From Ligula intestinalis (Eukaryota > Platyhelminthes > Cestoda > Diphyllobothriidea > Diphyllobothriidae), in NCBI GenBank assembly GCA_036362985.1, contig JAYGXS010000003.1, positions 33,495,285 to 33,559,284 of the forward strand: a stretch of DNA of 64,000 nucleotides. The letters run 5' to 3'. Under the pieces are notes generated by a model. That model did not search any database, was not told where the DNA came from, and saw only the letters and a list, made by a program, of their open reading frames with translations. Of this stretch, positions 24,337 to 36,699 are shown in pieces. A program made the translations under genes and the position numbers. The first letter of the stretch is position 1; each line of letters starts with the position of its first letter.

Positions 24337-24790
24337 ACATATATGGCTTTGAAACATGCATGATTTGACAGCATCTATCTGTAAAAGGGGTTTCAAAGGG
24401 CTCTGCCTATCTCTCTTATATATGCTGAACGGTGTTTTCCATAAACTTCAAAACTCCACGAGAATGCGAATGATTTATAAATGATCGCAAACAAACTTTT
24501 AAAACAGCCAAACCTGTTTTAGGCATATAACGATGTTGCCTTTCTCAAAATTTCCCTTCCCAATACCGAAAGCGGATTCAAGGAACGCGCTTTGGCACAT
24601 ATTTTGGCAGCGTGGGAATGTTGGAGGTTGTTCATCCTGCAGAGAAGACTCTATTACACTGTACTTGCTGTTCATACATTTAGTAGAAAACAACGGTTTA
24701 TCTCATTAACATATATGGCTTTGAAACACATGCATGATTTGACAGTAAATAGGGTTTTCAAAGGGTCTGCCTATCTCCATTATATATTCT
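24337..24790 (+). repeat. direct duplication downstream of the third LINE
   Basis: 24337-24426 (CATATATGGCTTTGAAACAT, GCATGATTTGACAG, CAAAGGG-x-TCTGCCTATCTC) recurs at 24707-24790. The end of the LINE ORF (24168-24210, CTTGCTGATCATACATTTG) recurs in diverged form at 24656-24700. The LINE tail plus its flank therefore exist as two unequal copies about 370-490 bp apart. Confidence 0.65.
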
Positions 24791-24948
24791 ATTATACCGA
24801 TTGTATGAATAAACTCTTAGTTCGTTCACTTAACCGAGTGCGTGACCTCCGATGAAATAGTCAGACTCAAATGGTATCTCCTTGCTACAACTAGACCGTA
24901 GGTGGATGACTTAGAATTCGTTGAAATTGAGCAACAGTAAGCACTCTT

Positions 24949-25028
24949 CATTCACCATTAACGTAAAGTAAGAACAATGGTGGCCTGAGTACACAACCCT
25001 GATGTATCCTACTCAACATGCCGCTGGC
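24949..25028 (-). mobile_element. small LINE RT fragment
   Basis: Minus strand reads HQGCVLRPPLFLLYVNG, the RT motif usually found as PQGSVLGPLLFLLYVND. No further domain is readable on either side. Confidence 0.5.
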
Positions 25029-25049
25029 ATTTATTTCACACTGGCGCAA

Positions 25050-26390
25050 GAGATTGGCTTCGCCTTAAGGCTTCCTTGCCCATTATTGTCCCTTATGTAG
25101 GCATGCGGTTCGTATGCTGTATATGAGAAAATCTTAAAATTATGAAGTATAAGGTGAAAATCTCGGCAGTTCTGTGGTAGTTTTCACTTGATGTACAGTA
25201 TGTGTATGCTCAGAATGAGTAATTGTGGAGAAATTAGCCATGAAAAATCGTAAAATAACTAAAAAATTGTTTAAATATGCAAGTCCGAAGGCTGCGCAAT
25301 CAACTAAAAGTAAAGTAAATATAGGATATTCATGAAAATTATGACATTTACAATGGCTAAGTCATGCTGGATGAAGTAGTGATGATCCATTGAAAGGGGG
25401 AGAGCGTTGTTCAGTAGGACGAAGGATAAGTAAGTTATAGTAATGGAATAAATATTTAGGGGGAAAACTGTAAGTTTGGTACCATACAGAGTCGCGTTTT
25501 TAACCGCTAAAAGAAAACTTAACAGGTATTAAAATAAGAGTAAAGAAGAATGTCTGTGGGGAAAAGGGTAAGCTTAGGCACCAAACTATTAAGGAATTCC
25601 ACTGGATAATTAACACAATCTGAAGGATCAACCGCCGTATAGTATGATTTGTACAGTTTTGCCTGACCTGGAAGAATATAGCTAACTGTCTGATAGATAG
25701 TGGATGGCGTTCCCAGTCCTCGAGATCTTAGTGGCCTCATCCTTTTTGCTGCAAAGATGTCGCGCGCACGCGCCACGCACGCCTCGTGCGTCGACCTGGA
25801 TTAAAAGATAGATATAGACCAGCCTGCCACCAATGATAACGGGGACATACACAAACGGACCGACGCGTCACTTTTATCAAGTACATAGAATGTTAATTTC
25901 CACCGACCGCGATCGGTAAATCATTAAGCTCTCTATCCAACGTACCAGGTTCTCCTTTTCACAGATTCGTAAACTTTGGATAGTAGCCTACTGTATCCGT
26001 TGGCGGTAAGTTAATTGCATCGGTCTAGCGAACTTCAGTCTTGCTGTGGTCTAGTGTAGTGCTACCAGAGATTACTTATGCGACACCTTTTGTAGTTAAT
26101 AAACGTGGAGATTTTTGAAAGGGATTAGGACTCTGTAACAGCAATTTAAGCGTAGAGCATGAAAAACTAAAGTGTAATCCGGAGTCCGGCTGACGAAGGT
26201 AGACTACGGTTGAGGTGAAATTATTCTCGTTTGTGGTTCGGTGTCGTTATGTGGGCAATATTTCTTCTAGGTGACTTAGTTACATCCGAAAATATGAAAA
26301 GATATTTAATTATTTGTGTATTCTTGCAAGACGTGGAAGCATCTGAAAGATTTTCAGAACATTCTTAGGACAAAATATGGCTCAGAGGCT
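25050..26390. other. no supported gene
   Basis: AT-rich sequence with no family match. A frame at 25776-25519 on the minus strand has no recognisable domain. Confidence 0.3.
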
Positions 26391-26394
26391 ACCA

Positions 26395-26690
26395 ACCTCA
26401 AGATCTTCGTATAGAAAGGCTTGAATAGTCTCGAAAGAATTTCAAAGAGAGCTACAGAGGTGGTTAAAGGGCAGAGTGCCATACGCAAAACACCTAACAA
26501 AAAATCACTTTCTTACGAGTTTTAGTCAAATGCGGGAGATATTTTATAACTATCCCCATTGTTTAGAGATTGAATGGTGGCCTGGCTTTTGCGGACTTTG
26601 CCAATGTTCCACAACGACCAATCTTCGTGCTCACCTCATTAAATGTTGTGCAAAGCAAGCAAGACTGGATGCACGCAAGTGACCGTTTTG
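26395..26690 (+). mobile_element. LINE C-terminal relic
   Basis: Plus strand: SLERISKRATEVVKGQSA (26430), then TTTNLRAHLIKCCAKQARLD (26610), which correspond to LERVQRRATKLVRGQGS and TTTNLRGHPFKLY of the first LINE. Both are conserved CR1-like C-terminal motifs, here with stops between them. Confidence 0.6.
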
Positions 26691-26699
26691 TGCCATAGG

Positions 26700-27808
26700 G
26701 GACCCTCCTTCTTGATATTATGATGTCGCTGCGGATGACGTCGAGCTGTGGGACCAGACTCAAAAATTTGCATGATACATGTTTTCCGATCCGAAAGAAT
26801 ATCACTTTTGTTATGATAGTGAATCTATGTTGCAAAGGGATTCGAAGTGATGAGTGTTCGAGCTTTATCCTTGACGCTCACGCCAAATTACCACACTTTC
26901 TGGCCGATTTTGCATCATAGCAAGCCACATCATTTCATTCGACACTTTCTTAATTTTGCTTTGCAACTGCGGTAGCCATTGACTCAAGTTAACCTCACCC
27001 AAATAGCTGAACGGAAGAGAAGCTACATTTCCTCGGGGTTAAGATCGTAAATAAAAAAGTTCTGGTAGTCTGAAACGGGTTTGGAGGGAAAGAACACAGA
27101 GACCATCCCAATTAAGCATAGTACAGATCGAGTTTTCACGGTGTCATTGTGCACTATAATATAAAAGTGTGCCATTAAAGCAGCCCACGGTTTATAGGCC
27201 CAGTCGCTTATTAAGCCCAACTTGGTCTGGGCCCGAGGTGGGCTTAATAACCGGTGAAAACTGTACTAATAATTTCTATCAAGCAAAAAATGTATATCGC
27301 AGTACAGAGAGTTTAAATATGCTTTTCATCATTCATTCCGGGGCCGAAGTAAATTTGCATTTTGTATTTTTTCGTCACTTGATTCGTTTCAAGCTGCGTG
27401 TTTCCGTCGACTCGATTGCAATTGCAGCCTTTCCGTTTGCTCGCTCTACAGGTTGGAGTTATTAGTCTTCAAAGGTTTTCGTGGCAATTCAGCCGATGTG
27501 TTCAACTAGCTTAGGACTAGTCTGCAATTTTCTGTGCGTCTGCGAAATGTTCTGTCCACAATAGCCCAACCTAGATTTTCACTGCACGCCAAAGTGTCAA
27601 ACTCTGTAAGTTCAAGGAGAGCACACAACTTTATTCACGTTTTTCGCCCTCAAACTTTGATTTAAGACTGACAGATGGCCGCAATCATCGTACTCTCTCT
27701 TCTTTGTTTCTTGTTTTTTTATTTGTTTAAAATCTCAAAAATGGAAGAATGGTGACCTCAACGCGACCGCGCAGTTGAAGCGCCCTTTGAGCACGTGTAT
27801 TTGCAACG
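26700..27808. other. upstream flank of the helicase gene, no separate gene seen
   Basis: No second coding frame or transposon motif. The promoter of the downstream gene should lie here, but I see no TATA box or other element I can defend. Confidence 0.35.
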
Positions 27809-30800
27809 ATGGAAAAGTTCGAATTAACAAAATTTGATATTTCACCGGAAACAATCGAACGACTGAAAAAAATTGAAGTTAAAAGTTTTTTTGAAGTTCA
27901 GGCAAAGACGTTTGAGCATGTTATGAACAAAGAAGACGTCATCGCTCTAGCGAGTACGTTTTTTGCAGTTATGTTGACATTCAATAGAAACCGGTTCAGG
28001 GAAAACCCTTGCCTTCTCCATACCTCTTGTTGAGATTCTACAGTCGGAAAATGTGTCCTGTGAACGTGGAAGAGCACCACGTGCCATTATTCTGGCGCCC
28101 ACACGCGAATTGGCCAACCAGATTTCTACCGTCATTGATTCAATATCATCAAATTCATTGTCGGTCCTCGCAGTCTATGGAGGGGTACCTTATCAAGCTC
28201 AAAGTAAGTGTATTTCATTCCCTAATATAAGTTAGACCGAGCCCTGAAGAATGGCGTGGATGTTGTTGTTGGTACCCCCGGCCGTGTGATTGACCTATTG
28301 GAGAGCCATACGCTGAACCTCCAATCTGTCCGCCTTGTTGTTTTGGACGAAGTAGATAGGATGCTTGACATGGGCTTTAGTGCTCACGTTGAGCAAATAT
28401 TGGCCAGCCTTTACGACGAGGAGAGGTCTTCTAAACCTCAGACGCTTTTGTTTTCTGCAACCCTTCCGGGCTGGGTATCTAAGATTGCCCAAAAGTATGT
28501 CTCGAAGGATGCGCATCGTGTAACTCTGGTTAACAACAATGAGACCCGTACCGTAGACACAGTTGAGGTAACCGTCATATATTCTACATTTCTTTAGCAT
28601 CTTGCTCTGTTATGTCCTCCACACGAGCGGGCTGCAACCATTGCGGATGTCATTCGGATGTACTCTCATGGTCCATCTTCTAGATGTATCATATTTTGTG
28701 AACGAAAGAAGGAAGCCGATGAGCTTGCTTCACATTCTGCAATGTCGGCCGATTGTCATGTTTTTCATGGTGACATTCCCCAAGACAAGCGCGAGCTTAT
28801 ACTTCAGGTATTTTATCGAAATTTGTAGCACTTCTGTTAAATTATTTGTTGCACGCCTCATCTCACGTACCTTGTTTTTTATGGTACCATCACGGCTGGT
28901 TAATTATTTTTGCTTTTCTCCTACAGAAATTTCGCGATGGGAAGTACAAAACACTTATAACCACAAATGTCGCCGCCCGTGGCTTGGACATTCCCGATGT
29001 GGAACTCGTTATCAATTGTGCGCCTCCATCATCAGTCGAAGACTACATTCATCGGTCGGGGCGAACAGGACGAGCAGGCAGGAAAGGCGTCAGCATTTGC
29101 TTCTATAGCATGAGACAACGCCCACAACTGACTTATATCGAGAATGGCACCGGTATTCACTTCCGCCGGATTTCAGCTCCTTCTGCAACAGATATTGTTG
29201 AGGTTTGGGCGAAGGAACTTTCAGGGTATGTTCTGGTTCTGATTCTCATGCTGTTATGTTTTGAATGCTCCTCAATCTTTAAGAGTGCATATGAAGTTAA
29301 AGTGTTAGCAGCTCAAAATAAACTCCGACTGTTTACTTATTCTTGAGTAACAGCATCGTCGATTTAACTCGCTTTTCACCAGAAAAAAACGGGGATCAAT
29401 TGACGTCGTCTGATAATGTTGAGAGAAGTTTCTTTTTATCAAGTAAACCAGGACAATATTGACTATATTCATAGTATAAAAACGTTGCCACGAGTCGAAT
29501 TTTAACTAGCTTCTGCTTTTATAATGTTTATCCGTGTAGTTAAAAGGGGTTAAGTGGCCGTTTAAGTGATTATCAGAGTTTTCAACTGCTTAATTTAACA
29601 TAATTTATATGGATTTCTGACTCATCTCGTCCAAATTGTTTGTGTGCGCAAACATTTCCTTGGCATAAAGGCGTCTGCTCGATGCCAAGATTGGCACTTC
29701 TCGGCGCCAGGGGAGTACATACTCCCTCTTTCTAGTGATCTCGGCGGCTTCGTGCGTGTCTTTGGTGTTTTCAGCCTGTGCTTATGTTTTGTGCTGGGAA
29801 GTTCCCAGCCGGATGTGCGTAAAGGGTTCGACCCAATTGTTCAGTGATACGCAAACCTGATCGCTTGTATGNNNNNNNNNNCTTGTCCTATTGCACATAC
29901 TCTACCACTGCAGTTCATAATTCACTGTCCTTCGTCTCTTATTATTTTTTGTAGTTCTTTTACGGAACTGCCTGAGTCAACTTGGTCAGTTTTTCTGCCT
30001 GCGGCTCGATATATAGTCAGTGCTTTGAAATCCAATTCCAAAAGTGACAGCGGGCTTGATGTGGACGAAGATGAAGATGTCAAGCCATCAAAGAAATCTA
30101 AAAAGCTGAAGAAGAGTAAACAAGACGATCTGCACACAGACACATCTCTTGTTGAAGAGGACGGAGATGTAGACATGAAGAAGTCAAAGAAGTCCAGAAA
30201 AAGTAAGTGCGAGGATTCCCAGGCAGACCAGTCAAAGTCTGTTACCGAATGCGAACGGGCTCTTTGCTGCGCGCTGGCAAGAATATCTGGCAAGACGAAA
30301 ACCATTGAAGCAAGATCTATGCTTACTGCCCAAGCTGGCTTAACAGCCTACAAACTCACTGTTCCTCCACACGTTACGGCCCATCGGAAGGGACTTGCCT
30401 ATTCGCTCCTCAACCAACAGCTTTCTCCTGAGATCACGGAGACTATTAAAAACCTTCTGTTTACAAAGGGCAGAACCGTAAGTCCTTCCAGTTTAGCACA
30501 GAATTCGAAAGTTATATTTTTATATTAAGTCAAAATTGGTTTGAAAAAGTGTTGCGGAATTGAGGTCCTTGTCTACTATATCCTTTTTCGGTGTCTAACA
30601 TTAGCCCCAAATTATTGATCAGTAATGTGTAAGCCAACTAAAAATCAAATTACGGCGGCATTAAGCGATGACCTAGTGTGTGGGAATCTGAAGAGGACGG
30701 TGTCGAACTTGCACCCGGACGCCGACTAACTGATCTTGACTACGCCGATGATATTGCGCTGTTTGCCTCAAACTTTGATGGTCTACAGTCAGTAGTGTCG

Positions 30801-33472
30801 CGGTTAAATGAGATCGCTATGTCGGTAGGCATGTCCATAAATTCCAGAAGGAGGAAGTTTATCTCGAGCTGCATCCCTGACCAGCAAAAAGCACCCCTGG
30901 GGATTAATAGCCATAAACTTGAAGAAGTAGACAGCTTTAAATACCTCGGCGCGAGGCTGCTACCGAATGGGCAGAGCAAGGACGACATTGTCTCCCGTAT
31001 CGATGCTGCTCGCTGGGTTTTCTCAATCCTTCGAAAGCGCCTATGGATCCGACGTGACATCTCCATCTCCACGAAGATTCGTGCATACCGTGCATCCATC
31101 CGGTCAGTCCTCTATGGATGTGAATGCTGGGCTGTGCGCGCTGAAGATGAGCGAAGACTGGAGGGCTTTGACCACCAGTGCCTGAGGACGATCCTGCAAG
31201 TTAAGTATAGCGACTTCATCTCAAATGAGACAGTCCGCATCCGCTGCGATCGTATCACGAGGATATCTCAGGCCATTCAAGAAAGGCGACTGAGGTGGTT
31301 TGGACACGTTCTCCGTCGTCCGCCCCACGAGCTTACCTATGCTGCCCTCGACCCGACACCGCAGTCCACCTGGAAACGTCGAAGAGGAAGGCAACTGAAG
31401 ACTTGGCTAGACACCGTCCGTCAAGACATGGAAGCAGTTCTTGGACCTTCTATCTTCGGCCTCCATCGCTGGATTAGGGACTAGGTGGAGCTTTCGAGAT
31501 ACGCTGCCGCCAATCGCCACGCATGGAGAGGTACTGTTCGTGACATTGAGGCCGGCTAGATCAGGCATGATCACAGCCGTTACAAGTACAAGTACTTTGT
31601 CTATTAATTTGACACGTGGATATTCATGCTAATTTCAGTTACATTGGCTGGTTTTTACTGCCAAGAATTTTCACCCCAGAGGTCGCTGTAAAGACGAAAC
31701 CTTCGTCCATCCCTAAGTATGGACAGGAACTTTTAGTAAGTAATGAATATCAGGCAAACGCTTCTAAAAAGTTCAAGTGCTTTTGTCGTTAACAGCAGCT
31801 CATTTTGCCTCCCCAACGCAAAAGTGTTTTTTTATTATTATTATTTAAATTCTCTTCAGCAGCCTTAAACATTATTATCCGTTCTGCCGCCTGCAGGTGT
31901 GTAGACGCTAAGAAATGTGGGCGACTTCCGGTTGCTCCGGGTAATGTGTGTGTGCGGTGTGTTTCAGAGCCAGTTAGCAGTTCTAAACTACCGTGTGCAC
32001 ATAACAGTTACATCTGAAAAACCGTGCCAATATTGCCCCTGAGCGGCACGACAAAGTTTATACCAACATGAATTACTTGTATACTAACATCAGACCTCAT
32101 GTAGGGTAATCAATAATTTCAAGAACGCCGCGCTGACCTATCGGTCAGCGATATATGGTTTTACAGTTTTGTTTGTCTATAGTGTAACTGCGCATGCTGT
32201 TTTCATAGGTTTGCTTAAGGTATTCCATACCGGCTGGACAAATATACGCAGTCCCAATGTAAGTACCTTCGTTCATGTTGGTATTTACGAAAGATGCTTT
32301 CTCTACATTTTGGTGTCCGATAAATGTTCGTACAAATGCTTCACAGTTGATATGGAAGGCGAAAAGTGTAAGTATGGCGGGTTGTGCCTTGTAAGCAGCC
32401 ATCGCAACAATGCCGACATTATTAATTGAAACCGACAAGCGCTGGTACTATCTACGTAAATGCCCCATCCAATCCTATTTAAGGATGGTTCGGAGAATTT
32501 ATTTATATGTGATTCAATTTTAAGCCAATCGAAGTCACTTTTCGTCCACAAATTAATAAAAGGATTGGGTAATGAAATAGTCGTGCTGTCTGAGATAACC
32601 TTCGCTGCCCATATCAGCGATGTGACTGCGATAGCCAATTCTGGTACAATCTTGGGTTATGTCTTTGAGGACAATACCTTAAGAACATGCAAGGTCAAAC
32701 AGACCGTTGAGGTAAAGAGTCATGTGGTCCAAGCAACCGATTATCCATTCTCATTATCTTAATCGCCCTGATTTGTTGAGAGTTTCGCCCGCGAAGTTGT
32801 TAAAGGTCCACAGTGTACTGCATTTACCGCGCACATCAGGTCGGTGTAACATATAGTTGGGTTGTATCTTCAACAATATGAAATGAGAGTGAGCTTTACG
32901 ATTTTTTGAACTTTTAGTCTGAAGTATAGTGTGTATTTTGTTTGCCACGTTCCATTTTAAACCCAAAACTAGAGATACTTCATGTATGCGTGATAACTTT
33001 CGATATTGTTTCCTTGCATTAGTAGTCTTAGTGAAACGAGTTAGATGTAACCATCTTTGCTGGTATCATGCACAGTTTTTGTGTATTCTCGAATAAATAA
33101 TCCTTTTATTTATTGTTATTCAAGGGCTTCGTATTTGACGTACCTGATGTTCACAATGCTGCAATTGCGAAAAATTGGCAGAATGGGGACGGTCTCGTAT
33201 TGGAGAAATTGACCGAATTACCGGAGCTGGAACCTGAAGGCGATGAAATGAATAACAGCGGTGGCGGTGGCTTTGGGCGCTTTTCTGGCGGCGGTCGCGG
33301 CTTTCGAGGCGGCTTTCGTGGTCGAAGCAACTTCGGTGGTCCTCGTGGTTCAGGCTTTGGCAGGGGCCGCGGTGGGATTTCATCAGATCGGGGCGGCGCC
33401 GGGTTCGGCATGAAGCGGCCATTCAACGGTACTTTTAGTGGCATTTCGAAGAGTCGGAGATTAGATGTGTAA
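27809..33472 (+). CDS. DDX21: nucleolar DEAD-box RNA helicase, DDX21/DDX50 type, seven exons
   Basis: ATP-dependent RNA helicase of the Gu family, expected in the nucleolus in rRNA processing and RNA unwinding. My exon model is 27809-27953, 27988-28203, 28236-28567, 28598-28807, 28927-29225, 29955-30477 and 33125-33472. It totals 2,073 nt in one frame (690 aa), and all introns are GT..AG. Motifs: Q region 7-25; I AKTGSGKT 48-55; Ia PTRELA 86-91; Ib TPGR 134-137; II DEVD 158-161 (Val rather than Ala is diagnostic of DDX21/50); III SAT 194-196; V ARGLD 318-322; [10 protein letters not shown] 343-350. Then come the dimerisation region, a Lys/Ser/Asp-rich linker at about 426-485, a GUCT domain to about 615 and an RGG/FRG-rich tail at 620-670. 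The ATG is the first after an in-frame TGA 21 nt upstream. The Lys/Ser-rich segment, N-terminal in vertebrates, is inside the C-terminal half here, and the N-terminal extension is absent. An ATTAAA at 33658 may be the poly(A) signal. Confidence 0.93.
27954..28597 (+). other. three micro-introns (34, 32 and 30 bp) of the helicase gene
   Basis: Introns at 27954-27987, 28204-28235 and 28568-28597 all start GT and end AG. Removing them restores motif I (AKTGSGKT), the VPYQAQNRALKNG stretch and the VDTVEHLALL junction. The fourth intron (28808-28926) is 119 bp, the fifth 729 bp and the sixth 2,647 bp, so length rises from 5' to 3'. Confidence 0.9.
29872..29881. other. assembly gap (10 N) in intron 5
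   Basis: Ten N inside intron 5 (29226-29954). It does not touch an exon. Confidence 0.99.
30640..31600 (+). mobile_element. RTE-type LINE fragment inside intron 6
   Basis: Frame 30678-31484 begins at [15 protein letters not shown], the RT catalytic box. It runs through [86 protein letters not shown] and [13 protein letters not shown] single stop (TAG at 31483-31485, where relatives have Trp) precedes [20 protein letters not shown] to 31560. It ends near an ACAAGT-type short repeat at about 31580-31597. It is 5' truncated and in the same orientation as the host gene. These C-terminal motifs are typical of flatworm RTE-clade elements. Confidence 0.85.
31601..33124 (+). other. rest of intron 6
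   Basis: Frames at 32169-32429 and 32460-32762 are open but match no family I know. The GUCT domain joins perfectly from 30477 to 33125 without them, so I treat them as chance. Confidence 0.5.
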
Positions 33473-33657
33473 CTTAAATGTACAAAACTCATCTGTACAT
33501 AGGAATTTCGGTTGTGCCTCGACGCAAAACTGTTCAATGCTACTTCAGATTTTGATCTCCTTTTCGTTTTTATATATTTGTATATTAACGAAAGTCTGCA
33601 CCGTGTATTCTTGTTTGAAGTGTCTCCATGGTAACTATAGGGAATCTTAACCCCAAA

Positions 33658-33663
33658 ATTAAA
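33658..33663 (+). terminator. possible ATTAAA poly(A) signal of the helicase gene
   Basis: ATTAAA lies 186 bp after the stop codon. No AATAAA occurs between them. Confidence 0.35.
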
Positions 33664-33669
33664 TGTCCA

Positions 33670-35180
33670 GGGTGAAAATGGTACATTTTACCTGTTTCGC
33701 TGTCGCTCAACTGCACTTCGTATAGTTAATTTGAAATTAACTATGCCTAATCTGATATCCGCAATTCTTATGTTCTCATTGGTTTTTAATTTCCCGTCCT
33801 AAACCGGCCCGGAATCAATTGCCAGTGTAGTGCAGCTCTTGTAGGGCACAGCTTATTTGCTATTGGGCCTTCGGTTGTCCTAGGCTGTCTTTTTCGTCAC
33901 AAAAGCTGAGTTGCTGACAGTTTTCGTCAAACAGACTAAGGCAGACAGCAGGCCAGATGCCAACATCAGAGTTTGTAGTCTTGTAATGTCAACCTCTGGT
34001 GACTTGCAATTTCGATATGTCTAATAGTTCGGTAATTCCGGCGCATGCAAAGGCGCAAACCCCAGCTTTGTGGTTTTCTCTTAGAGCGTCTAAGGTGTTA
34101 AAGAATAGGCGTAAAAGGTGCAGTACTAAGGTATGGATCAGTTCAAAAGTGTAGTCGAGAAGAACGTTTATCATAGCGAGAATTATATTCACTCGACATA
34201 TTGGACATCTAATAAATTGTAATGCAGGACTATTCACTATTACCGACAGTTAATGGATCATTTAGTGCACCGGTGCTTGTTTTGGAAACAACGTTTACCC
34301 GGATTGCCAAATATTCGCTCACATCGTTTATGGTACTGAATATTGGAGTTAATACTTTTGTTGAAGACATTAAGTGAAACAATTTCATCTCAAAAAGCTA
34401 GTGACTCACGTGGGTGTCAACTTTCCACAGGATTTTGGTGTCGTCAGGCTCTTAAGATTGGCCCTATTCCGATGAATCGATGGCGTACGAATTAGTCTTC
34501 CTAGTCTGCCGATGATTTTGTTCTGTCCATACCAACACCATATACCATAACAGACTTCAGACTTTTTATTATGGCAATGGGTCCATGGACCTCACTACTT
34601 GGTTCTCGATGATTGCTACCGGTCTCTGTGTGGCCCTTGCTCCATTTGGCCTGAGTGGATGACTGACAGCTTCTGTGATCTCATCGAACTGCGAAAGCAC
34701 CCGCGAAAAATTAGGCCGAGTATGGGTGGGTCTCATCCGGTCTTAGAATGCATGAGTTAATGAAGCTGCGCAGATAGCCATTCGCCCTAGGTAACTGTCA
34801 ACGATGTGACTTGTAACCATCGTCACCAGGCCTACCGCAATGCATTTCAATGAGTCAAAAGTCGTCCCTTCAGGACTTCGCCCGTGAGTGAATGCATGCT
34901 ATCTGTCATGGCAAGGAATGACTATGCGACCGCACTAACTGGCAGCGAATCTGTGGTGACTCACATCGCGCGGGGGGGGGGGCTCACCAGTGCTCATGAT
35001 TGCACATGTACTGACCGCCTACATCCGTCTATATAGCCAATCACATGAAATGGTCGGTTCACACAAAAATCGCTCCAGAGGCTGTTGCGATTATCGCGGT
35101 CACCTGACTTATGAATCACCCCCTGGCGAGTGGCTACTCGCTCTTCTGACTGTCAATTTCCTGGTACGTAGTCTACATTC
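33670..35180. other. no supported gene
   Basis: No coding or transposon motif that I can defend. There is a run of G (about 34972-34982). Confidence 0.35.
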
Positions 35181-35185
35181 CTCAT

Positions 35186-35262
35186 GTAGAGAATAAACTG
35201 TTCCAACCTCTTCTAAGAAACCGGGCCTGAAGGTCGCGGTTGGTAGGGTTTAACTTATTTAA
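35186..35262 (+). repeat. R1 dispersed repeat, 3' core
   Basis: GAGAATAAACTGTTCC followed by AGAAACCGGGCCTGAAGGTC and GGTAGGGTTTAAC. Same order as the other R1 copies, with an internal deletion. Confidence 0.55.
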
Positions 35263-35719
35263 CCCCCTGCGATAAATCTAACGAATCCAACCGGTAGGTA
35301 GGTGTGAAATAAGGGAACAGGGACAATGCGCCAGGAGGGGTTAAGGGATGGAAAAGTGTGGTACCGCGTTGACAAATTTGCCGTATTTTCATTAGTTATT
35401 GATACTATTTAGCAAAATGATGCTGCTGATAAGCAGTCGCGCAGTTTGTTGGTTCCAATAAGTCTTAAAGTGCATGCTAATTCTTACCGGGACGAAAAAT
35501 GCTTCAAAATTTATGTGCCCACTGTCATCGCTCAAGTGAACTATTTTAAGCGCATGATTAGACCGTATTAACCACCTACTCCTCCATAGCTACTTGCACG
35601 CCAACCTAATACCAGCCCCATCCTATCCATTGTCTGCCTTGACGAGTCAGTAGGGTCGTAAAATAATTCGTTACTGGGCGGTGGGCTGGCAAATCCAGTT
35701 TTTGCCATGACACGAAGCA

Positions 35720-35812
35720 CTAAGGGAACTGAGTGCCGACAAAGACATCGTCAGTGTGCCCGCGGACAAGAGGCGCTCTACTGTCGTGTTTGGTAGTACA
35801 TACTATCCCAGT
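35720..35812 (+). mobile_element. Penelope-like N-terminal fragment
   Basis: The plus strand encodes HEALRELSADKDIVSVPADK followed by RRSTVVF. This matches the PADKGRSTVVLD motif of Penelope-like reverse transcriptases. It is only about 30 codons long. Confidence 0.6.
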
Positions 35813-36455
35813 GCTTGAGTACTACGAAGGTAGCACCTAAAACATGCGCTAAATCGTGCGCGTAGGCTGGCGCAGTTTGTTGCACTTATGAGTATGCGTC
35901 CCGGCTCAGCTCTTGAACTTCTCAACCGCCGAGCACAACGATGTCCACGGCGTGCTTCACGGCAGACTGGAAGCAACCCCGGCGATTTGCGCGTGAGTTG
36001 TATCTTCCACACCCTCTGTCTCTCTTTCTCCCTCGTCTGTGTCCGTTGTCATCATAGCGTCAGATAGATCGACGCAGGTAGCTGGACCGATGTAAATCTG
36101 CAGGCAGGCCGTACCAGCACGCCCTCTGGTCCCAAAGAGAGGGTAGGTGCGACACGACCTTCATACGAAGCCTCATTCAACACAACCAATGATGAATAAA
36201 GGAGCCCACAAACCAGAAGCGACACAAAATGCAGCACCAGGGAACAAATTCCGCAAGTTATATGGTCCACCGTCATCCGAAAACGGCATGCAATATCAAA
36301 ATCTGTCATAAAGGAACAGACGAAGGAGGAAGTGTGGGTATTACAGCACGAAACCTCATTCAAGACAACTGATGCACAACTTATTGACAAGATTGCAACA
36401 GTAGAATCTGTCCTCAAAAGCGACGAAGGAGACTAAAAACCAAATCCGACACCAG

Positions 36456-36672
36456 GTGTCACCCCTCCTTACGGTGCAAAATATTTCCCAAGATCGGACC
36501 CCGAATCTTTCGGCATTTAAACTAAAGGAACTCAAAGCTGGCATAGGGATCGTCGGTATGCCCGCGGACAATAGGCGGTCCACGGTCGTATTGGACAGCA
36601 TGTCGAAAGGAGAGATCGTCGACTACAGAAGGTTCCTCATGTCAAGAATGATAGCAGGCATGTTGGAAGAGG
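36456..36672 (+). mobile_element. Penelope-like N-terminal fragment
   Basis: NLSAFKLKELKAGIGIVGMP followed by ADNRRSTVVLD: the same N-terminal motif as at 35720 with different flanks, so a separate copy. It ends 30 bp from the gypsy integrase relic on the opposite strand. Confidence 0.6.
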
Positions 36673-36699
36673 TATCAGACGGGACGGAGGAATAGAGAA

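Noticed and set aside
28602..29108. 168-codon plus-strand frame
   Set aside because: Out of frame with helicase exons 4 and 5 and reads through an intron.
30740..31099. 119-codon minus-strand frame
   Set aside because: Shadow of the RTE reverse transcriptase on the opposite strand.
32145..32762. Open frames in helicase intron 6
   Set aside because: No family match, and the GUCT domain is continuous without them.
33151..33537. Proline-rich minus-strand frame
   Set aside because: Antisense of the Gly/Arg-rich helicase tail. Gly/Arg codons read as Pro/Ala on the other strand.
34972..34982. G homopolymer as a G-quadruplex
   Set aside because: A single run, with no further G-tracts at suitable spacing.
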